64,000 nucleotides of DNA from Postechiella sp039985655 (GCA_039985655.1 JBDWSF010000037.1:139241-203240); one strand, 5' to 3'. Positions 36,050 to 45,364 are shown, counted from the stretch's first letter. A program made the numbers and translations. The notes: a model not told the origin generated them from the sequence alone.

Positions 36050-36694
36050 ATGGCATTAGTAGGAAAAAAATTTCCAGATTTAAACGTTGACGCAATGAAC
36101 GAAATGGGCGATACTTTTAAAGTAAACGTTCTTGAAGAAGCAATAAACAACAAGAAAAAAGTAGTTCTTTTTTGGTATCCAAAAGATTTTACTTTTGTTT
36201 GTCCTACAGAATTACACGCATTTCAAGCGGCATTACCAGAATTTGAAAAAAGAAATACAGTAGTTATTGGTGCCTCTTGCGATACACCAGAAGTACATTT
36301 TGCATGGCTAAGCGCTGCAAAAGACAACGGAGGTATTGAAGGTGTTACTTACCCATTACTTGCCGATAGTAACAGGAATTTATCTAGCATTTTAGGCATT
36401 CTTGATATTAAAAACGAAACGTTTGACGAAGAAACAGGAACCGTTCAAGTTGAAGGAGATAACGTAACTTACAGAGCTACTTACATTATTGATGAAGAAG
36501 GAACTGTACAACACGAAAGCATTAACAACATGCCTTTAGGTCGAAATGTTGGTGAATATATTCGATTAGTTGACGCTTTAACTCACGTGCAAGAAAAAGG
36601 AGAAGTTTGTCCTGCAAACTGGGAAGAAGGAAAACAAGCTATGGCACCAAACGCTAAAGGTACTGCGGAATATTTATCTGCTCACGTAAATTAA
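36050..36694 (+). CDS. 2-Cys peroxiredoxin (AhpC/TSA family)
   Basis: 214 residues from the ATG at 36050 (MALVGKKFPDLNVDAM). The open frame reaches 35999, but that extension overlaps the promoter. The peroxidatic Cys is in FWYPKDFTFVCPTELHAF and the resolving Cys in KGEVCPANWEEGK, as in typical 2-Cys enzymes. It reduces hydrogen peroxide and organic peroxides in the cytoplasm, with thioredoxin as electron donor; a thioredoxin-like gene follows at 90 bases. Part of an oxidative stress block that also includes KatG and Tpx. Confidence 0.95.
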   Translation: MALVGKKFPDLNVDAMNEMGDTFKVNVLEEAINNKKKVVLFWYPKDFTFVCPTELHAFQAALPEFEKRNTVVIGASCDTPEVHFAWLSAAKDNGGIEGVTYPLLADSNRNLSSILGILDIKNETFDEETGTVQVEGDNVTYRATYIIDEEGTVQHESINNMPLGRNVGEYIRLVDALTHVQEKGEVCPANWEEGKQAMAPNAKGTAEYLSAHVN

Positions 36695-36700
36695 TAAAAC

Positions 36701-36765
36701 GTCATTGTGATTATATTGAAGCAATCTATCAAATACAGAGCGATTGCTTCAATATATGCAATGAT
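36701..36765. repeat. REP-like palindromic element between peroxiredoxin and thioredoxin genes
   Basis: A 15-base perfect inverted repeat (36712-36726 with 36742-36756, TATATTGAAGCAATC) is nested within a second arm pair (TCATTG at 36702 and CAATGA at 36759). The GTCATTG...GAAGCAATC layout resembles the widespread extragenic palindromes of the form GTCATTGCGA...GAAGCAATC. It can fold as a long hairpin in the mRNA and has no U tract. Confidence 0.65.
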
Positions 36766-36783
36766 ATTTAAAATATCTTTATT

Positions 36784-37092
36784 ATGGTTCAAGAATTAAA
36801 TCAAGACAATCTCCAAGAAATTATAAAGAATAATAACACTGTTGTTGTTCAATATTCTGCGACTTGGTGTGGTAACTGTCGTATTATGAAACCGAAAGTT
36901 AAAAAATTAGCTTCCGAATTAGAAAACATTACGTTTGTTATCGCTGACGCGGAAAAATTTCCAGAATCAAGAAAACTTGCTACAGTTGATAACTTACCAA
37001 CCTTTGCTACTTTTAAGAACGGAACATTTGTAAATCAAACCCAAACCAACAAGTTTGATCTTTTAAAAGATTTAGTAAACGAAGTACTATAA
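36784..37092 (+). CDS. Thioredoxin family protein
   Basis: 102 residues with the thioredoxin fold and active site ATWCGNCRIMKPK near residues 26-38. WCGNC is a variant of the usual WCGPC. The cis-Pro is in VDNLPTFATFKNG. No signal peptide, so it acts in the cytoplasm, probably reducing the peroxiredoxin encoded upstream. It lies behind a REP-like hairpin, so expression may be lower than that of the peroxiredoxin or come from its own promoter; TATCTTTA just before the ATG is a near -7 match. Confidence 0.92.
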   Translation: MVQELNQDNLQEIIKNNNTVVVQYSATWCGNCRIMKPKVKKLASELENITFVIADAEKFPESRKLATVDNLPTFATFKNGTFVNQTQTNKFDLLKDLVNEVL

Positions 37093-37110
37093 AAATTAAT
37101 TCATACGATT

Positions 37111-37125
37111 TTCGCTTCCGCGGAA
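37111..37125 (+). repeat. 15-base sequence TTCGCTTCCGCGGAA (second copy at 28952-28966, opposite strand)
   Basis: The GC-rich string contains the palindrome TTCCGCGGAA and occurs twice in this AT-rich window: here between two genes and, on the other strand, inside the histidine kinase coding region, where it encodes FASAE. Confidence 0.6.
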
Positions 37126-37143
37126 AAAACATATCAGTAACAC

Positions 37144-37401
37144 ATGAAATTACCAGTAATAAAACACTTAACTCAGTTTATAGAAGAAAATGACGAAGAC
37201 TATCTTGTAGAAACTATTGAAACTCTTGAAGCCTTAACAGAAGTGTCTTCATTAAAAGATGAAGAATTAGATGTTATTGGAGAATTAATTTCTAACATGT
37301 ACGGTGCTATTGAAGTCAACAAAATGGTTAAAGACGGCGCACCAAAAAAAGAAGCTTTAAACAGTTTTATGAAACGTGTTTTAGGATCTATAGACCATTA
37401 A
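37144..37401 (+). CDS. Small acidic protein, probable DUF6952 family
   Basis: 85 residues, mostly helical and acidic (IKHLTQFIEENDEDYLVETIETLEAL). No cysteine, no signal and no membrane segment. This type of protein is repeatedly found next to a peroxiredoxin and thioredoxin pair in Flavobacteriia, and the end EVNKMVKDGAPKKEALNSFMKRVLG looks conserved. The function is unknown; the position suggests a link with the peroxiredoxin system. It is 51 bases downstream of the thioredoxin gene and ends before a good terminator. Confidence 0.75.
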   Translation: MKLPVIKHLTQFIEENDEDYLVETIETLEALTEVSSLKDEELDVIGELISNMYGAIEVNKMVKDGAPKKEALNSFMKRVLGSIDH

Positions 37402-37425
37402 AATAGTATCAGAACTCATATATTT

Positions 37426-37461
37426 AAGTCTTAACGCTCTTTGTTAAGACTTATTTTTTTT
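37426..37461. terminator. Terminator between the DUF6952-type and CAP genes (convergent)
   Basis: Inverted repeat AAGTCTTAAC / GTTAAGACTT (37426-37435 and 37443-37452, loop 7) is followed by ATTTTTTTT on the plus strand. It overlaps the last codons of the convergent CAP gene. Confidence 0.8.
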
Positions 37462-37964
37462 ACAAAAATATTTGTAAAATACCAGACCTTACCTTCAGAC
37501 TGCTCTGCCGAAATTTCAAAATAATTATAGTCGCCTAAAATATTCTCACGATGTCCGTCGCTAGCAATCCAAGCATCAACAACATCCTTTGCCGTAATAT
37601 AACCATAAGCAACATTCTCGCCAACACGAGTCGCATTAATAGCATCTCTAATAACATCGGCACGCGCATCAAATAAATCATGAGAAATTTCAACGCGAGC
37701 AATCATATAATGATTATGCTCTTCAGCTTTAACCTTAACAATACCTTCTTCCAACACCAAAGCTTGCAAACCATTATCAATCCGATAGGCATTTATTAAA
37801 CTAACAATTTCTGTTTCTATCGACTTAACCGCAGGAACTACAATTTCATCAGTATCTTCAAATTCTTCAATTATGGTTTCTTCATTATTTTCAATAGTAT
37901 CTTTAGAACAAGATATATTAGCAAATAAAAACAGGATGGTGAGTCCAAGAAATGCTTTTTTCAT
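37431..37964 (-). CDS. CAP (SCP/PR1) domain lipoprotein
   Basis: 177 residues. A lipobox (LFANISCSKD) shows membrane anchoring, followed by an acidic linker (ENNEETIIEEFEDTDEIVV). The CAP domain has IETEIVSLINAYRIDNGLQAL, EEHNHYMIARVEISHDLF, VGENVAYGY and DAWIASDGHRENILGDYNYFEI, including the His and Glu of the family cavity. Bacterial CAP proteins are secreted and of mostly unknown role. The end overlaps the shared terminator. Confidence 0.88.
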   Translation of the reverse strand: MKKAFLGLTILFLFANISCSKDTIENNEETIIEEFEDTDEIVVPAVKSIETEIVSLINAYRIDNGLQALVLEEGIVKVKAEEHNHYMIARVEISHDLFDARADVIRDAINATRVGENVAYGYITAKDVVDAWIASDGHRENILGDYNYFEISAEQSEGKVWYFTNIFVKKISLNKER

Positions 37965-38136
37965 GGTAAATAAGTATTGGTTAAGTTGATATTAAAATTG
38001 CTTGGGGCTTAATTTTAAATTCAAATATTTATTGAAAATTTTATTTTAATAATTGATTGTTTTCGTAAAAATAAAACCATTCGTCGAATTACACAAACAA
38101 AAAGAAGGACAAATCTCTCAATTAATAAAATAAATA

Positions 38137-38166
38137 AGGGATATATGTTATTCAACATATATCCCT
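38137..38166 (-). terminator. Terminator of katG
   Basis: A 13-base perfect stem (AGGGATATATGTT with AACATATATCCCT; loop ATTC) lies 22 bases past the katG stop and is followed on the minus strand by a T-rich tract (TTATTTATTTTATT). Confidence 0.8.
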
Positions 38167-38187
38167 ATCAAATTTATAAAGTAAATA

Positions 38188-40392
38188 CTATTTTAAATCG
38201 AAACGATCTAAATTCATAACCTTAGTCCAAGCTGCAACAAAATCGTTAACAAACTTTTCTTGAGCATCGTCAGCGCCATAAACTTCTGCAACAGCTCTCA
38301 ACTCTGTATTAGAACCAAAAATTAAATCTGCCCGTGTACCTCTAAATTTCACTTCTCCTGTTCTACGATTTTTTCCTTCAAATAAACTATCGTCTTCATT
38401 AATCGATTTCCAAGAATACGTAAAGTCTAAAATATTTGTAAAAAAGTCGTTTGTAAGATTTTCTGATTTTTCGGTAAATACACCATGATTAGAACCATCA
38501 TAATTAGTTCCCAACATACGTAAACCACCAACTAAAACAGTGGTTTCTGGAATAGAAAGTGTTAATAAATTTGCACGATCTACTAATAAACTTTCTGCAT
38601 CTATTTTAATATCAGCTTTTATATAATTTCTAAAACCGTCGGCTAATGGCTCTAAGTAACTAAAAGATTCTACATCTGTTTGTTCTTGCGAAGCATCACC
38701 TCTACCACCTATAAATGGTACACGCACAGTGTAACCCGCATTTTTAGATGCTTTCTCAACACCAACAGATCCGCCTAAAACAATTAAATCTGCAATTGAA
38801 ACAGTTCCTGTAAACACTTTTTGAATGGCGCTATAAACATCAAGAACTTTAGATAATTCAACAGGATTGTTAACTTCCCAATCTTTTTGTGGCGCTAAAC
38901 GAATACGTCCACCATTTGCCCCTCCACGTCTGTCTGAACCTCTATACGTTGACGCTGATGCCCAAGCCGTAGAAACCAATTGAGATATCGTTAACCCTGA
39001 ATCTAAAATTGTATTTTTCAATGCATTAATATCCGAATCACTTAACACGTAAGCTACTGATGGAATTGGGTCTTGCCAAATTAACTCCTCTTTAGGAACT
39101 TCTGGCCCTAAATAACGATCTATTGGTCCCATATCGCGATGTGTTAATTTAAACCAAGCACGAGCAAATGCATCTTCGAATGCTATCGGGTTTTCTTGAA
39201 AATGTTTAGATATCTTTAAATAATCTGGATCTGTTTTTAATGCCATATCAGCATCTGTCATCATTAAATCCTGTCGTTTAGAAGCATCACCGGCAGTTGG
39301 AGCCATTTTAGCTTGCGACGCTTTTGTTGGTGTCCATTGACTAGCACCTGCAGGACTTTTGGTTAATTCCCAATCATAATTTAATAATACATCAAAAAAA
39401 TCATGATCCCATTGTGTTGGATTTGGCGTCCAAGCACCTTCAAGTCCACTGGTAATAGCATCATCTAAAACACCTGTACCATAACTGTTTTTCCAACCTG
39501 TACTCATTTCCTCAATAGCTGAACCATGAGGTTCTGCACCAACATATTTATCTGGATCTGCTGCGCCATGGGCTTTACCAAAAGTATGTCCTCCAGCAGT
39601 TAACGCTACCGTTTCCTCATCATTCATAGCCATACGCCCAAACGTTTCTTTCATCAGTTTAGCAGATCCTAACGGATTAGACTTCCCATCAGGGCCTTCA
39701 GGGTTCACATAAATTAATCCCATATGCGCTGCACCTAAATCACCTTCAAGTTCTCCATCATCAAAACGTTCTTTATTCCCAAGCCATTCTGTTTCAGAAC
39801 CCCAGTAAATATCTTGCTCTGACTCCCAAACATCTTCACGACCTCCTGCGAATCCAAAGGTTTTAAAACCCATCGATTCTAAAGCACTGTTTCCGGCTAA
39901 GATCATTAAATCTGCCCAAGACACTTTCTTTCCATATTTCTTCTTAATAGGCCATAATAATAAACGTGCTTTATCTAAGTTTCCATTATCTGGCCAACTA
40001 TTTAGAGGTGCAAATCTCTGATTTCCAGTAGCAGCTCCACCTCTACCATCTCCAACACGATATGTACCCGCACTATGCCATGCCATTCTAATCATAAATG
40101 GGCCATAATGCCCGTAATCTGCTGGCCACCAATCTTGAGAATCGGTCATCAAATCTACAACCTCTTGTTTTAAAGTTGGAAAATCTACACTATTAAAAGC
40201 TTCTGCATAATCAAAATCTTCTCCCATTGGATTAGATTTTGATCCATGTTGTCGTAATGTATTTAATCTTAATTCGTTAGGCCACCAATCACGATTCTTT
40301 GTACCATCGCCTGCCGTTTCTTTTTGTGTTCCTACAAAAAAAGGGCACTTACCTAAGTCCCCGTTTTTTAAATTATCCATGTCGTCTTTCAT
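38188..40392 (-). CDS. katG: Catalase-peroxidase
   Basis: 734 residues, full length for KatG, with both the active N-terminal and the inactive C-terminal peroxidase domains. The distal site is MIRMAWHSAGTYR; the proximal His is in ALTAGGHTFGKAHG. The Trp of AWHSAG, the Tyr of MGLIYVNPEGP and the Met of SIEEMSTGWKNSYGTG form the cross-linked Met-Tyr-Trp cofactor needed for catalase activity. The enzyme removes hydrogen peroxide in the cytoplasm. Its start is preceded by a TAnnTTTG element. Its neighbours are other peroxide-defence genes, but it is transcribed alone on the minus strand. Confidence 0.97.
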   Translation of the reverse strand: MKDDMDNLKNGDLGKCPFFVGTQKETAGDGTKNRDWWPNELRLNTLRQHGSKSNPMGEDFDYAEAFNSVDFPTLKQEVVDLMTDSQDWWPADYGHYGPFMIRMAWHSAGTYRVGDGRGGAATGNQRFAPLNSWPDNGNLDKARLLLWPIKKKYGKKVSWADLMILAGNSALESMGFKTFGFAGGREDVWESEQDIYWGSETEWLGNKERFDDGELEGDLGAAHMGLIYVNPEGPDGKSNPLGSAKLMKETFGRMAMNDEETVALTAGGHTFGKAHGAADPDKYVGAEPHGSAIEEMSTGWKNSYGTGVLDDAITSGLEGAWTPNPTQWDHDFFDVLLNYDWELTKSPAGASQWTPTKASQAKMAPTAGDASKRQDLMMTDADMALKTDPDYLKISKHFQENPIAFEDAFARAWFKLTHRDMGPIDRYLGPEVPKEELIWQDPIPSVAYVLSDSDINALKNTILDSGLTISQLVSTAWASASTYRGSDRRGGANGGRIRLAPQKDWEVNNPVELSKVLDVYSAIQKVFTGTVSIADLIVLGGSVGVEKASKNAGYTVRVPFIGGRGDASQEQTDVESFSYLEPLADGFRNYIKADIKIDAESLLVDRANLLTLSIPETTVLVGGLRMLGTNYDGSNHGVFTEKSENLTNDFFTNILDFTYSWKSINEDDSLFEGKNRRTGEVKFRGTRADLIFGSNTELRAVAEVYGADDAQEKFVNDFVAAWTKVMNLDRFDLK

Positions 40393-40423
40393 TTGTTTAA
40401 ATTTTATATTCTCTCAGATTACT

Positions 40424-40431
40424 CAAAATTA
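40424..40431 (-). promoter_or_regulatory. Probable -7 element of katG
   Basis: The minus strand reads TAATTTTG, a TAnnTTTG match, 31 bases before the katG ATG. Confidence 0.5.
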
Positions 40432-40651
40432 CAAATTCTTTAAATACAATGAAAAGCGAAACATTATTTATAAATGATACGACTATCAATTATTTTTATG
40501 ATTAAAAACAAAGCAATAGTTTTTTAATATCATTAAATATATTAAGACCGTTTAGTTATTCTTTAAATATTAAATCCATTTAAATTAAATAATAGTTTCT
40601 TTTAAAGTGGAAATATCCCTAATTTTAAATTTTTAAATTAAACACAAAAAA

Positions 40652-41152
40652 ATGGCTACAGTTACATTAAAAGGAAATGCATTAAGCACCTCTGGAGAAT
40701 TACCAACAATTGGTTCAAAAGCCCCAGATTTTTCATTAACAGCAATAGATTTATCCATAAAAACCTTAAACGATTTTAAAGGGAACAAACTCGTTTTAAA
40801 CATATTCCCTAGTGTAGACACTGGAACTTGTGCGCAATCTGTTCGTCAATTCAATAAAGAATTAAGCAGTTTAGAAAACACGAAAGTATTATGTATTTCT
40901 CGCGATTTACCGTTTGCTCAAGCTCGTTTTTGCGGTGCAGAAGGGTTAAGTGATGTGATTAACTTATCAGATTATAAAGATGCTAGTTTTGGTAAAGCTT
41001 ACGGTGTTAACTTTATAGGTGGACCATTAGATGCTTTATTATCTCGATCTATAGTTGTAATTGATGAAAATGGAGACGTAACATACACTGAGCAAGTTTC
41101 CGAAACTGTTGATGAACCTAATTACGAAGCGGCTTTAAATGCTTTAAAATAA
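40652..41152 (+). CDS. tpx: Thiol peroxidase
   Basis: 166 residues. The catalytic Cys is in NIFPSVDTGTCAQSVRQFN and the second Cys in LPFAQARFCGAEGLSDVI, the two hallmark blocks of Tpx. It reduces peroxides, with thioredoxin as donor. It lies 259 bases from the divergent katG start, so the two may share a regulatory region. The next gene starts eight bases after its stop. Confidence 0.96.
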   Translation: MATVTLKGNALSTSGELPTIGSKAPDFSLTAIDLSIKTLNDFKGNKLVLNIFPSVDTGTCAQSVRQFNKELSSLENTKVLCISRDLPFAQARFCGAEGLSDVINLSDYKDASFGKAYGVNFIGGPLDALLSRSIVVIDENGDVTYTEQVSETVDEPNYEAALNALK

Positions 41153-41160
41153 AATTATAA

Positions 41161-41535
41161 ATGCGTAAAAAAGAATCCTTCTTAGTTAACCGTTTAAAAA
41201 GTGTAGGCTACGCATTTAAAGGCGCTAAATTACTTTTAAAAACGGAAGCGAGTATAAAAATTCAGTTATTTATAGCTCTTGTAGTTACTATAGCAGGATT
41301 CTTTTTTAATATTTCGGCTACTGAATGGTGCATACAATTACTCGCCATCGGTCTTGTAATGTGTGCCGAAGGTGTAAACACAGCTATTGAGGCTGTTGCC
41401 GACTTTATCCATCCAGAACATCACAGTAAAATAGGCTTAATTAAAGATATTGCTGCAGGTGCCGTTTTTATTGCTTCAATCTTTGCTACAATTATTGGTT
41501 TTATTATTTATTTTCCGAAGTTTAATATTATATGA
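41161..41535 (+). CDS. dgkA: Diacylglycerol kinase (DgkA family)
   Basis: 124 residues with three membrane helices. Motifs LLLKTEASIKIQLFIA, MCAEGVNTAIEAVADF and KIGLIKDIAAGAV are those of the small integral-membrane DgkA family, with the conserved Glu residues and DIAAGAV. It phosphorylates diacylglycerol (or undecaprenol in some groups) at the inner membrane. It is eight bases downstream of tpx and overlaps the next start by four bases, so the three genes are one transcription unit. Confidence 0.93.
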   Translation: MRKKESFLVNRLKSVGYAFKGAKLLLKTEASIKIQLFIALVVTIAGFFFNISATEWCIQLLAIGLVMCAEGVNTAIEAVADFIHPEHHSKIGLIKDIAAGAVFIASIFATIIGFIIYFPKFNII

Positions 41536-42107
41536 GGAAAACGATAATATTGATATTTGGAGTTATAATTTTACAATTGAATTTCTCATGTAAATCTCAA
41601 TATTCTGTGACAGAACTGGACAACAACTTCACAACTGAACAAATATCAGATTTAAATAAGATAACAAGTTTTTTCAAAAACCAAGTGTGCTTAAACACAA
41701 ACGCTGACTTCAAAAAATGTTATAGACAAATTCCACATGAATATTTAGAAGCAACAGGAAGCGGTTTTTGGGATAGTATAACTTTTGAAAAACAACAAGA
41801 ATTATACAGAGAAATTTCGGAATCAACTTTTAATGAAATTTGGTGTTTATGTAGAGCTGAATTAAAAAATATTTGCGCAATTACAAAAGGAAAGTATCAA
41901 AAATATCTAACAGAATTAGGAAAAACAAATCCAGTTATAGCAAAATACGCAAAGAATATACTTGCTTCTGGAATTTTTGATTTTGGAAAAGTCATTCATT
42001 ATTCGAATGTTATAAATGACAAAAAACATTTCGATTTAAATGATCCAAATATTCAACTGATTTTAGCAATTCATTACTTATCAAAAGATAAATTAATAAC
42101 AGAATAA
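41532..42107 (+). CDS. Lipoprotein of unknown function
   Basis: 191 residues. The signal sequence ends in QLNFSCKSQ, a lipobox. The body is helical with four further Cys residues (QVCLNT, FKKCYRQ, IWCLCRAELKNICA), a pattern that may give disulfides in the periplasm. No family is recognised. Its ATG overlaps the dgkA stop (ATGA), so translation is coupled. Use of AAA/GAA codons is even higher than in its neighbours, a mild hint of different origin. Confidence 0.75.
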   Translation: MRKTIILIFGVIILQLNFSCKSQYSVTELDNNFTTEQISDLNKITSFFKNQVCLNTNADFKKCYRQIPHEYLEATGSGFWDSITFEKQQELYREISESTFNEIWCLCRAELKNICAITKGKYQKYLTELGKTNPVIAKYAKNILASGIFDFGKVIHYSNVINDKKHFDLNDPNIQLILAIHYLSKDKLITE

Positions 42108-42228
42108 AACAATGTACACAACACTCTAAATAAAAAATTATTTAAAACTATAATCCCAGATTAATATTGAAATTCACTTCAAATAAAAATGTATAATACA
42201 GTAAGTATTGCAATTTTTTAAAATATAG

Positions 42229-42258
42229 TTTCGTTACCATTAGTAATTTGTATTTTTG
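42229..42258 (+). promoter_or_regulatory. Promoter of the ftsK operon
   Basis: TATTTTTG (42251-42258) matches the -7 consensus TAnnTTTG. A TTTC at 42229, 18 bases upstream, is a near match to the -33 TTTG. The distance to the ATG at 42316 is 57 bases. Confidence 0.55.
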
Positions 42259-42315
42259 TTGAGTTGTTAAAACATTTCAATCCTGAATCTTAATTTTTGA
42301 AACCACAAACTATTA

Positions 42316-44712
42316 ATGGCGAAGAAAAAAACCAAACCGACTAAAACTAAAACACCTAGAAAAAAATTAAAACTTCCAAGTTTTAAGCTATCTAGTCAGC
42401 AAAAACTTGTTTTAGGGAGTTTTTTATGCATGTTTGGTCTTTTATTAGGTATCGCTTTTATATCCTTTTTCTTTACAGGAGATAACGACCAAAGTCTGCT
42501 CAACTCCTTTCCGTCAAGAACATCTGAAACACAAAACTGGGCAAGTCAATTTGGCGCTTGGTTAGGGGATTTTTTTATTCAACGAGGTTTCGGGGTTTCA
42601 GCATTTATAGTATCTGGTCTTGTTTTTCTTTCTGGAGTTTATACTTTAATGAATATAGACAAATCAAAACTCAGAAAACACTGGATTTGGGGCGTTTTAA
42701 TCATGATTTGGTTATCCGTTCTTTTAGGTTTTTTCGGCAACAAACATGGTATTCTTGGTGGGACTGTAGGTTTTGAAACTAATAGTTATTTACAAGATTA
42801 TATTGGTAAAGTTGGTATTATCCTCTTATTATTATTTGGTTTAATCTCCTATTTAGCTATTCGTTTTAAAGTTACTTTCGAGAGTATTGCTAAGCTATTC
42901 CGTTCTGCGAAAAAAGATATTAAAGATGAATTTGCGGATGCAAAAGATATCATTGTGCCTATAGATAATAGTTTAACAGAAGAAGCTGAAGCTTTTAAAT
43001 CTGGATTCGATATTCCTTTAGAAAACAACAAACCTAAGCCAAAGGAAACTGTAAAGGTTAAAGATGCTATTCAAGAAAAAACAAAACTTGAAGTAAAAGT
43101 TATTGAAGAAGAAACTATAGATGAGGAATTGGAAATTAAAGTTGTAGAAGTTCCAGAAGAACTCTCTGAAACTGATAATTTGGCGAACAAACTTGTTGAA
43201 GATTTTGGACAATTTGACCCGACTTTAGAACTCGGAAATTATCAATTTCCACCTTTAGACCTTTTAAAACAATACGATACTGGAGGCATTACAATTAATC
43301 AAGAAGAACTTGAAGAAAACAAAAATAAAATTGTTGAAACTTTAAATAATTATAAAATTGGAATTGCAAGTATTAAAGCTACTATTGGACCAACCGTTAC
43401 GCTTTATGAAATTGTACCAGAAGCTGGTGTGCGTATTTCTAAAATTAAAAATTTAGAAGATGATATAGCCCTTTCGTTAGCCGCATTAGGAATTCGTATT
43501 ATTGCTCCTATTCCAGGAAAAGGCACCATTGGTATTGAGGTTCCTAATAAAAACTCGACAATCGTTTCTATGCGATCGGCTATTGCTTCTCAAAAATTTC
43601 AAAAATCTGAAATGCAATTACCTATTGCTTTAGGAAAAACAATTAGTAACGAAACTTTGGTTGTCGATTTAGCAAAAATGCCTCACTTACTAATGGCAGG
43701 TGCCACAGGTCAAGGTAAGTCTGTTGGGTTAAATGCTGTATTAACATCATTATTATACAAAAAACATCCTGCTGAAGTAAAATTTATTTTAGTCGATCCT
43801 AAAAAAGTCGAACTTAATTTATTCAACAAAATAGAAAGACATTATTTGGCTAAACTTCCAGATAGTGAAGATGCCATTATAACAGATAACACTAAGGTTA
43901 TTAATACGCTAAACTCCTTGTGTATTGAAATGGATAACCGGTATGAATTGCTTAAAAATGCATTGTGTAGAAATATAGCAGAATATAATACAAAGTTTAA
44001 ATCTCGTAAATTAAACCCTAATGATGGTCATCAATTTCTACCGTACATCGTTTTGGTGGTTGATGAGTTTGCCGATTTAATAATGACTGCTGGTAAAGAA
44101 GTAGAAACACCTATTGCGCGTTTAGCGCAGTTAGCACGTGCTATTGGTATTCACTTAATTATAGCCACACAAAGACCATCGGTTAATGTTATTACAGGTA
44201 TTATAAAAGCCAACTTCCCTGCGCGTATTGCTTTTAGAGTAACGTCTAAAATAGATTCACGTACCATTTTAGATGGTTCTGGAGCTGATCAGCTTATTGG
44301 TCGTGGTGATATGCTATACACACAAGGAAACGATTTAATTCGTGTACAATGTGCATTTGTAGACACACCAGAAGTTGAAAAAATTGTTGATTTTATTGGT
44401 TCGCAAAAAGCATATCCTGAAGCTTATATGCTACCAGAATATGTTGGCGAAGAAAGTGGCACAAGTCTTGATGTAGACATATCTGATAGAGATAAACTCT
44501 TTAAAGATGCCGCAATAGTAATAGTAACAGCACAACAAGGTTCTGCATCTTTACTACAGCGAAAATTAAAACTTGGTTATAACCGTGCCGGTAGAATAAT
44601 AGATCAATTAGAAGCCGCTGGTATTGTTGGTCCTTTTGAAGGCAGTAAAGCAAGGCAGGTTTTAATTACAGATTTAATTGCGCTCGATCAGCATTTAGAA
44701 AATGAAATATAA
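42316..44712 (+). CDS. ftsK: DNA translocase FtsK/SpoIIIE
   Basis: 798 residues. Four membrane segments in the first 190 residues are followed by a charged linker (about 200-310) and the motor. The Walker A is LLMAGATGQGKSVGLN near residue 463; Walker B is YIVLVVDEFADLI; IATQRPSVNVITGIIKANFPARIAFRV is the family signature. The C-terminal gamma winged helix (LLQRKLKLGYNRAGRIIDQLEAAGIVGP) binds orienting sequences on DNA. It pumps chromosome DNA through the closing septum. The 3' end overlaps the next frame by 11 bases. Confidence 0.97.
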   Translation: MAKKKTKPTKTKTPRKKLKLPSFKLSSQQKLVLGSFLCMFGLLLGIAFISFFFTGDNDQSLLNSFPSRTSETQNWASQFGAWLGDFFIQRGFGVSAFIVSGLVFLSGVYTLMNIDKSKLRKHWIWGVLIMIWLSVLLGFFGNKHGILGGTVGFETNSYLQDYIGKVGIILLLLFGLISYLAIRFKVTFESIAKLFRSAKKDIKDEFADAKDIIVPIDNSLTEEAEAFKSGFDIPLENNKPKPKETVKVKDAIQEKTKLEVKVIEEETIDEELEIKVVEVPEELSETDNLANKLVEDFGQFDPTLELGNYQFPPLDLLKQYDTGGITINQEELEENKNKIVETLNNYKIGIASIKATIGPTVTLYEIVPEAGVRISKIKNLEDDIALSLAALGIRIIAPIPGKGTIGIEVPNKNSTIVSMRSAIASQKFQKSEMQLPIALGKTISNETLVVDLAKMPHLLMAGATGQGKSVGLNAVLTSLLYKKHPAEVKFILVDPKKVELNLFNKIERHYLAKLPDSEDAIITDNTKVINTLNSLCIEMDNRYELLKNALCRNIAEYNTKFKSRKLNPNDGHQFLPYIVLVVDEFADLIMTAGKEVETPIARLAQLARAIGIHLIIATQRPSVNVITGIIKANFPARIAFRVTSKIDSRTILDGSGADQLIGRGDMLYTQGNDLIRVQCAFVDTPEVEKIVDFIGSQKAYPEAYMLPEYVGEESGTSLDVDISDRDKLFKDAAIVIVTAQQGSASLLQRKLKLGYNRAGRIIDQLEAAGIVGPFEGSKARQVLITDLIALDQHLENEI

Positions 44713-44719
44713 TTTAGAA

Positions 44720-45364
44720 ATGAACATGAAGAATATTATTGCTATACTACTTATAACACTGACATCTTTTAGTGGATATGCTCAAAACAAAGCTGAAACG
44801 TTATTGAATGAGGTTTCAACAAAAGTGAAATCCTATGAAAACATATCTTTAGATTTTAAATATGTTTTAGAAAACACTACAGAAAACATTAAACAAGAAA
44901 CCCGAGGTGATGTTATTTTACAAGGCGATAAATATAAATTGAACATTCTTGGCATTACACGCTTATTTGATGGAAAAACATTATATAGTATTAGTCCTGA
45001 AGATGAAGAAATTACTATTTCTTCTCAAAATGACGATGACGACGATGCTATTACACCAAATAAAATGCTTTCATTTTACGAAGACGATTATACATACGCC
45101 ATGGATATCGTTCAAAACATAAAAGGACGAAAAATTCAATTAGTAAAACTAACTCCAATCGACTCAAATTCAGAGATTAACTATATCCTTTTAGGAATAG
45201 ATTCTCAAACCAAACACATATACAATCTCATTACCATTGGTAAAAATGGCACAAAAACAATTTTAACGGTTAATTCTTTTAAAACAAATGCGCCTTTATC
45301 AAAAACCTTATTTACCTTTGACGCTAATAAATACAAAGATTATTACGTTAACAACTTAGATTAG
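44720..45364 (+). CDS. lolA: Outer-membrane lipoprotein carrier LolA-like protein
   Basis: About 214 residues from the ATG at 44720 (MNMKNIIAILL), or 212 from 44726. The frame is open to an ATG at 44702 that overlaps the ftsK end, but the signal peptide (NIIAILLITLTSFSGYAQ) fits the later starts. The LolA fold is shown by the middle (VSTKVKSYENISLDFKYVLEN, ETRGDVILQGDKYKL, RLFDGKTLYSI) and by ILTVNSFKTNAPLSKTLFTF. It would carry lipoproteins through the periplasm. It sits directly between ftsK and the LptF/G-type permease gene, a common order in Flavobacteriia. Confidence 0.9.
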   Translation: MNMKNIIAILLITLTSFSGYAQNKAETLLNEVSTKVKSYENISLDFKYVLENTTENIKQETRGDVILQGDKYKLNILGITRLFDGKTLYSISPEDEEITISSQNDDDDDAITPNKMLSFYEDDYTYAMDIVQNIKGRKIQLVKLTPIDSNSEINYILLGIDSQTKHIYNLITIGKNGTKTILTVNSFKTNAPLSKTLFTFDANKYKDYYVNNLD

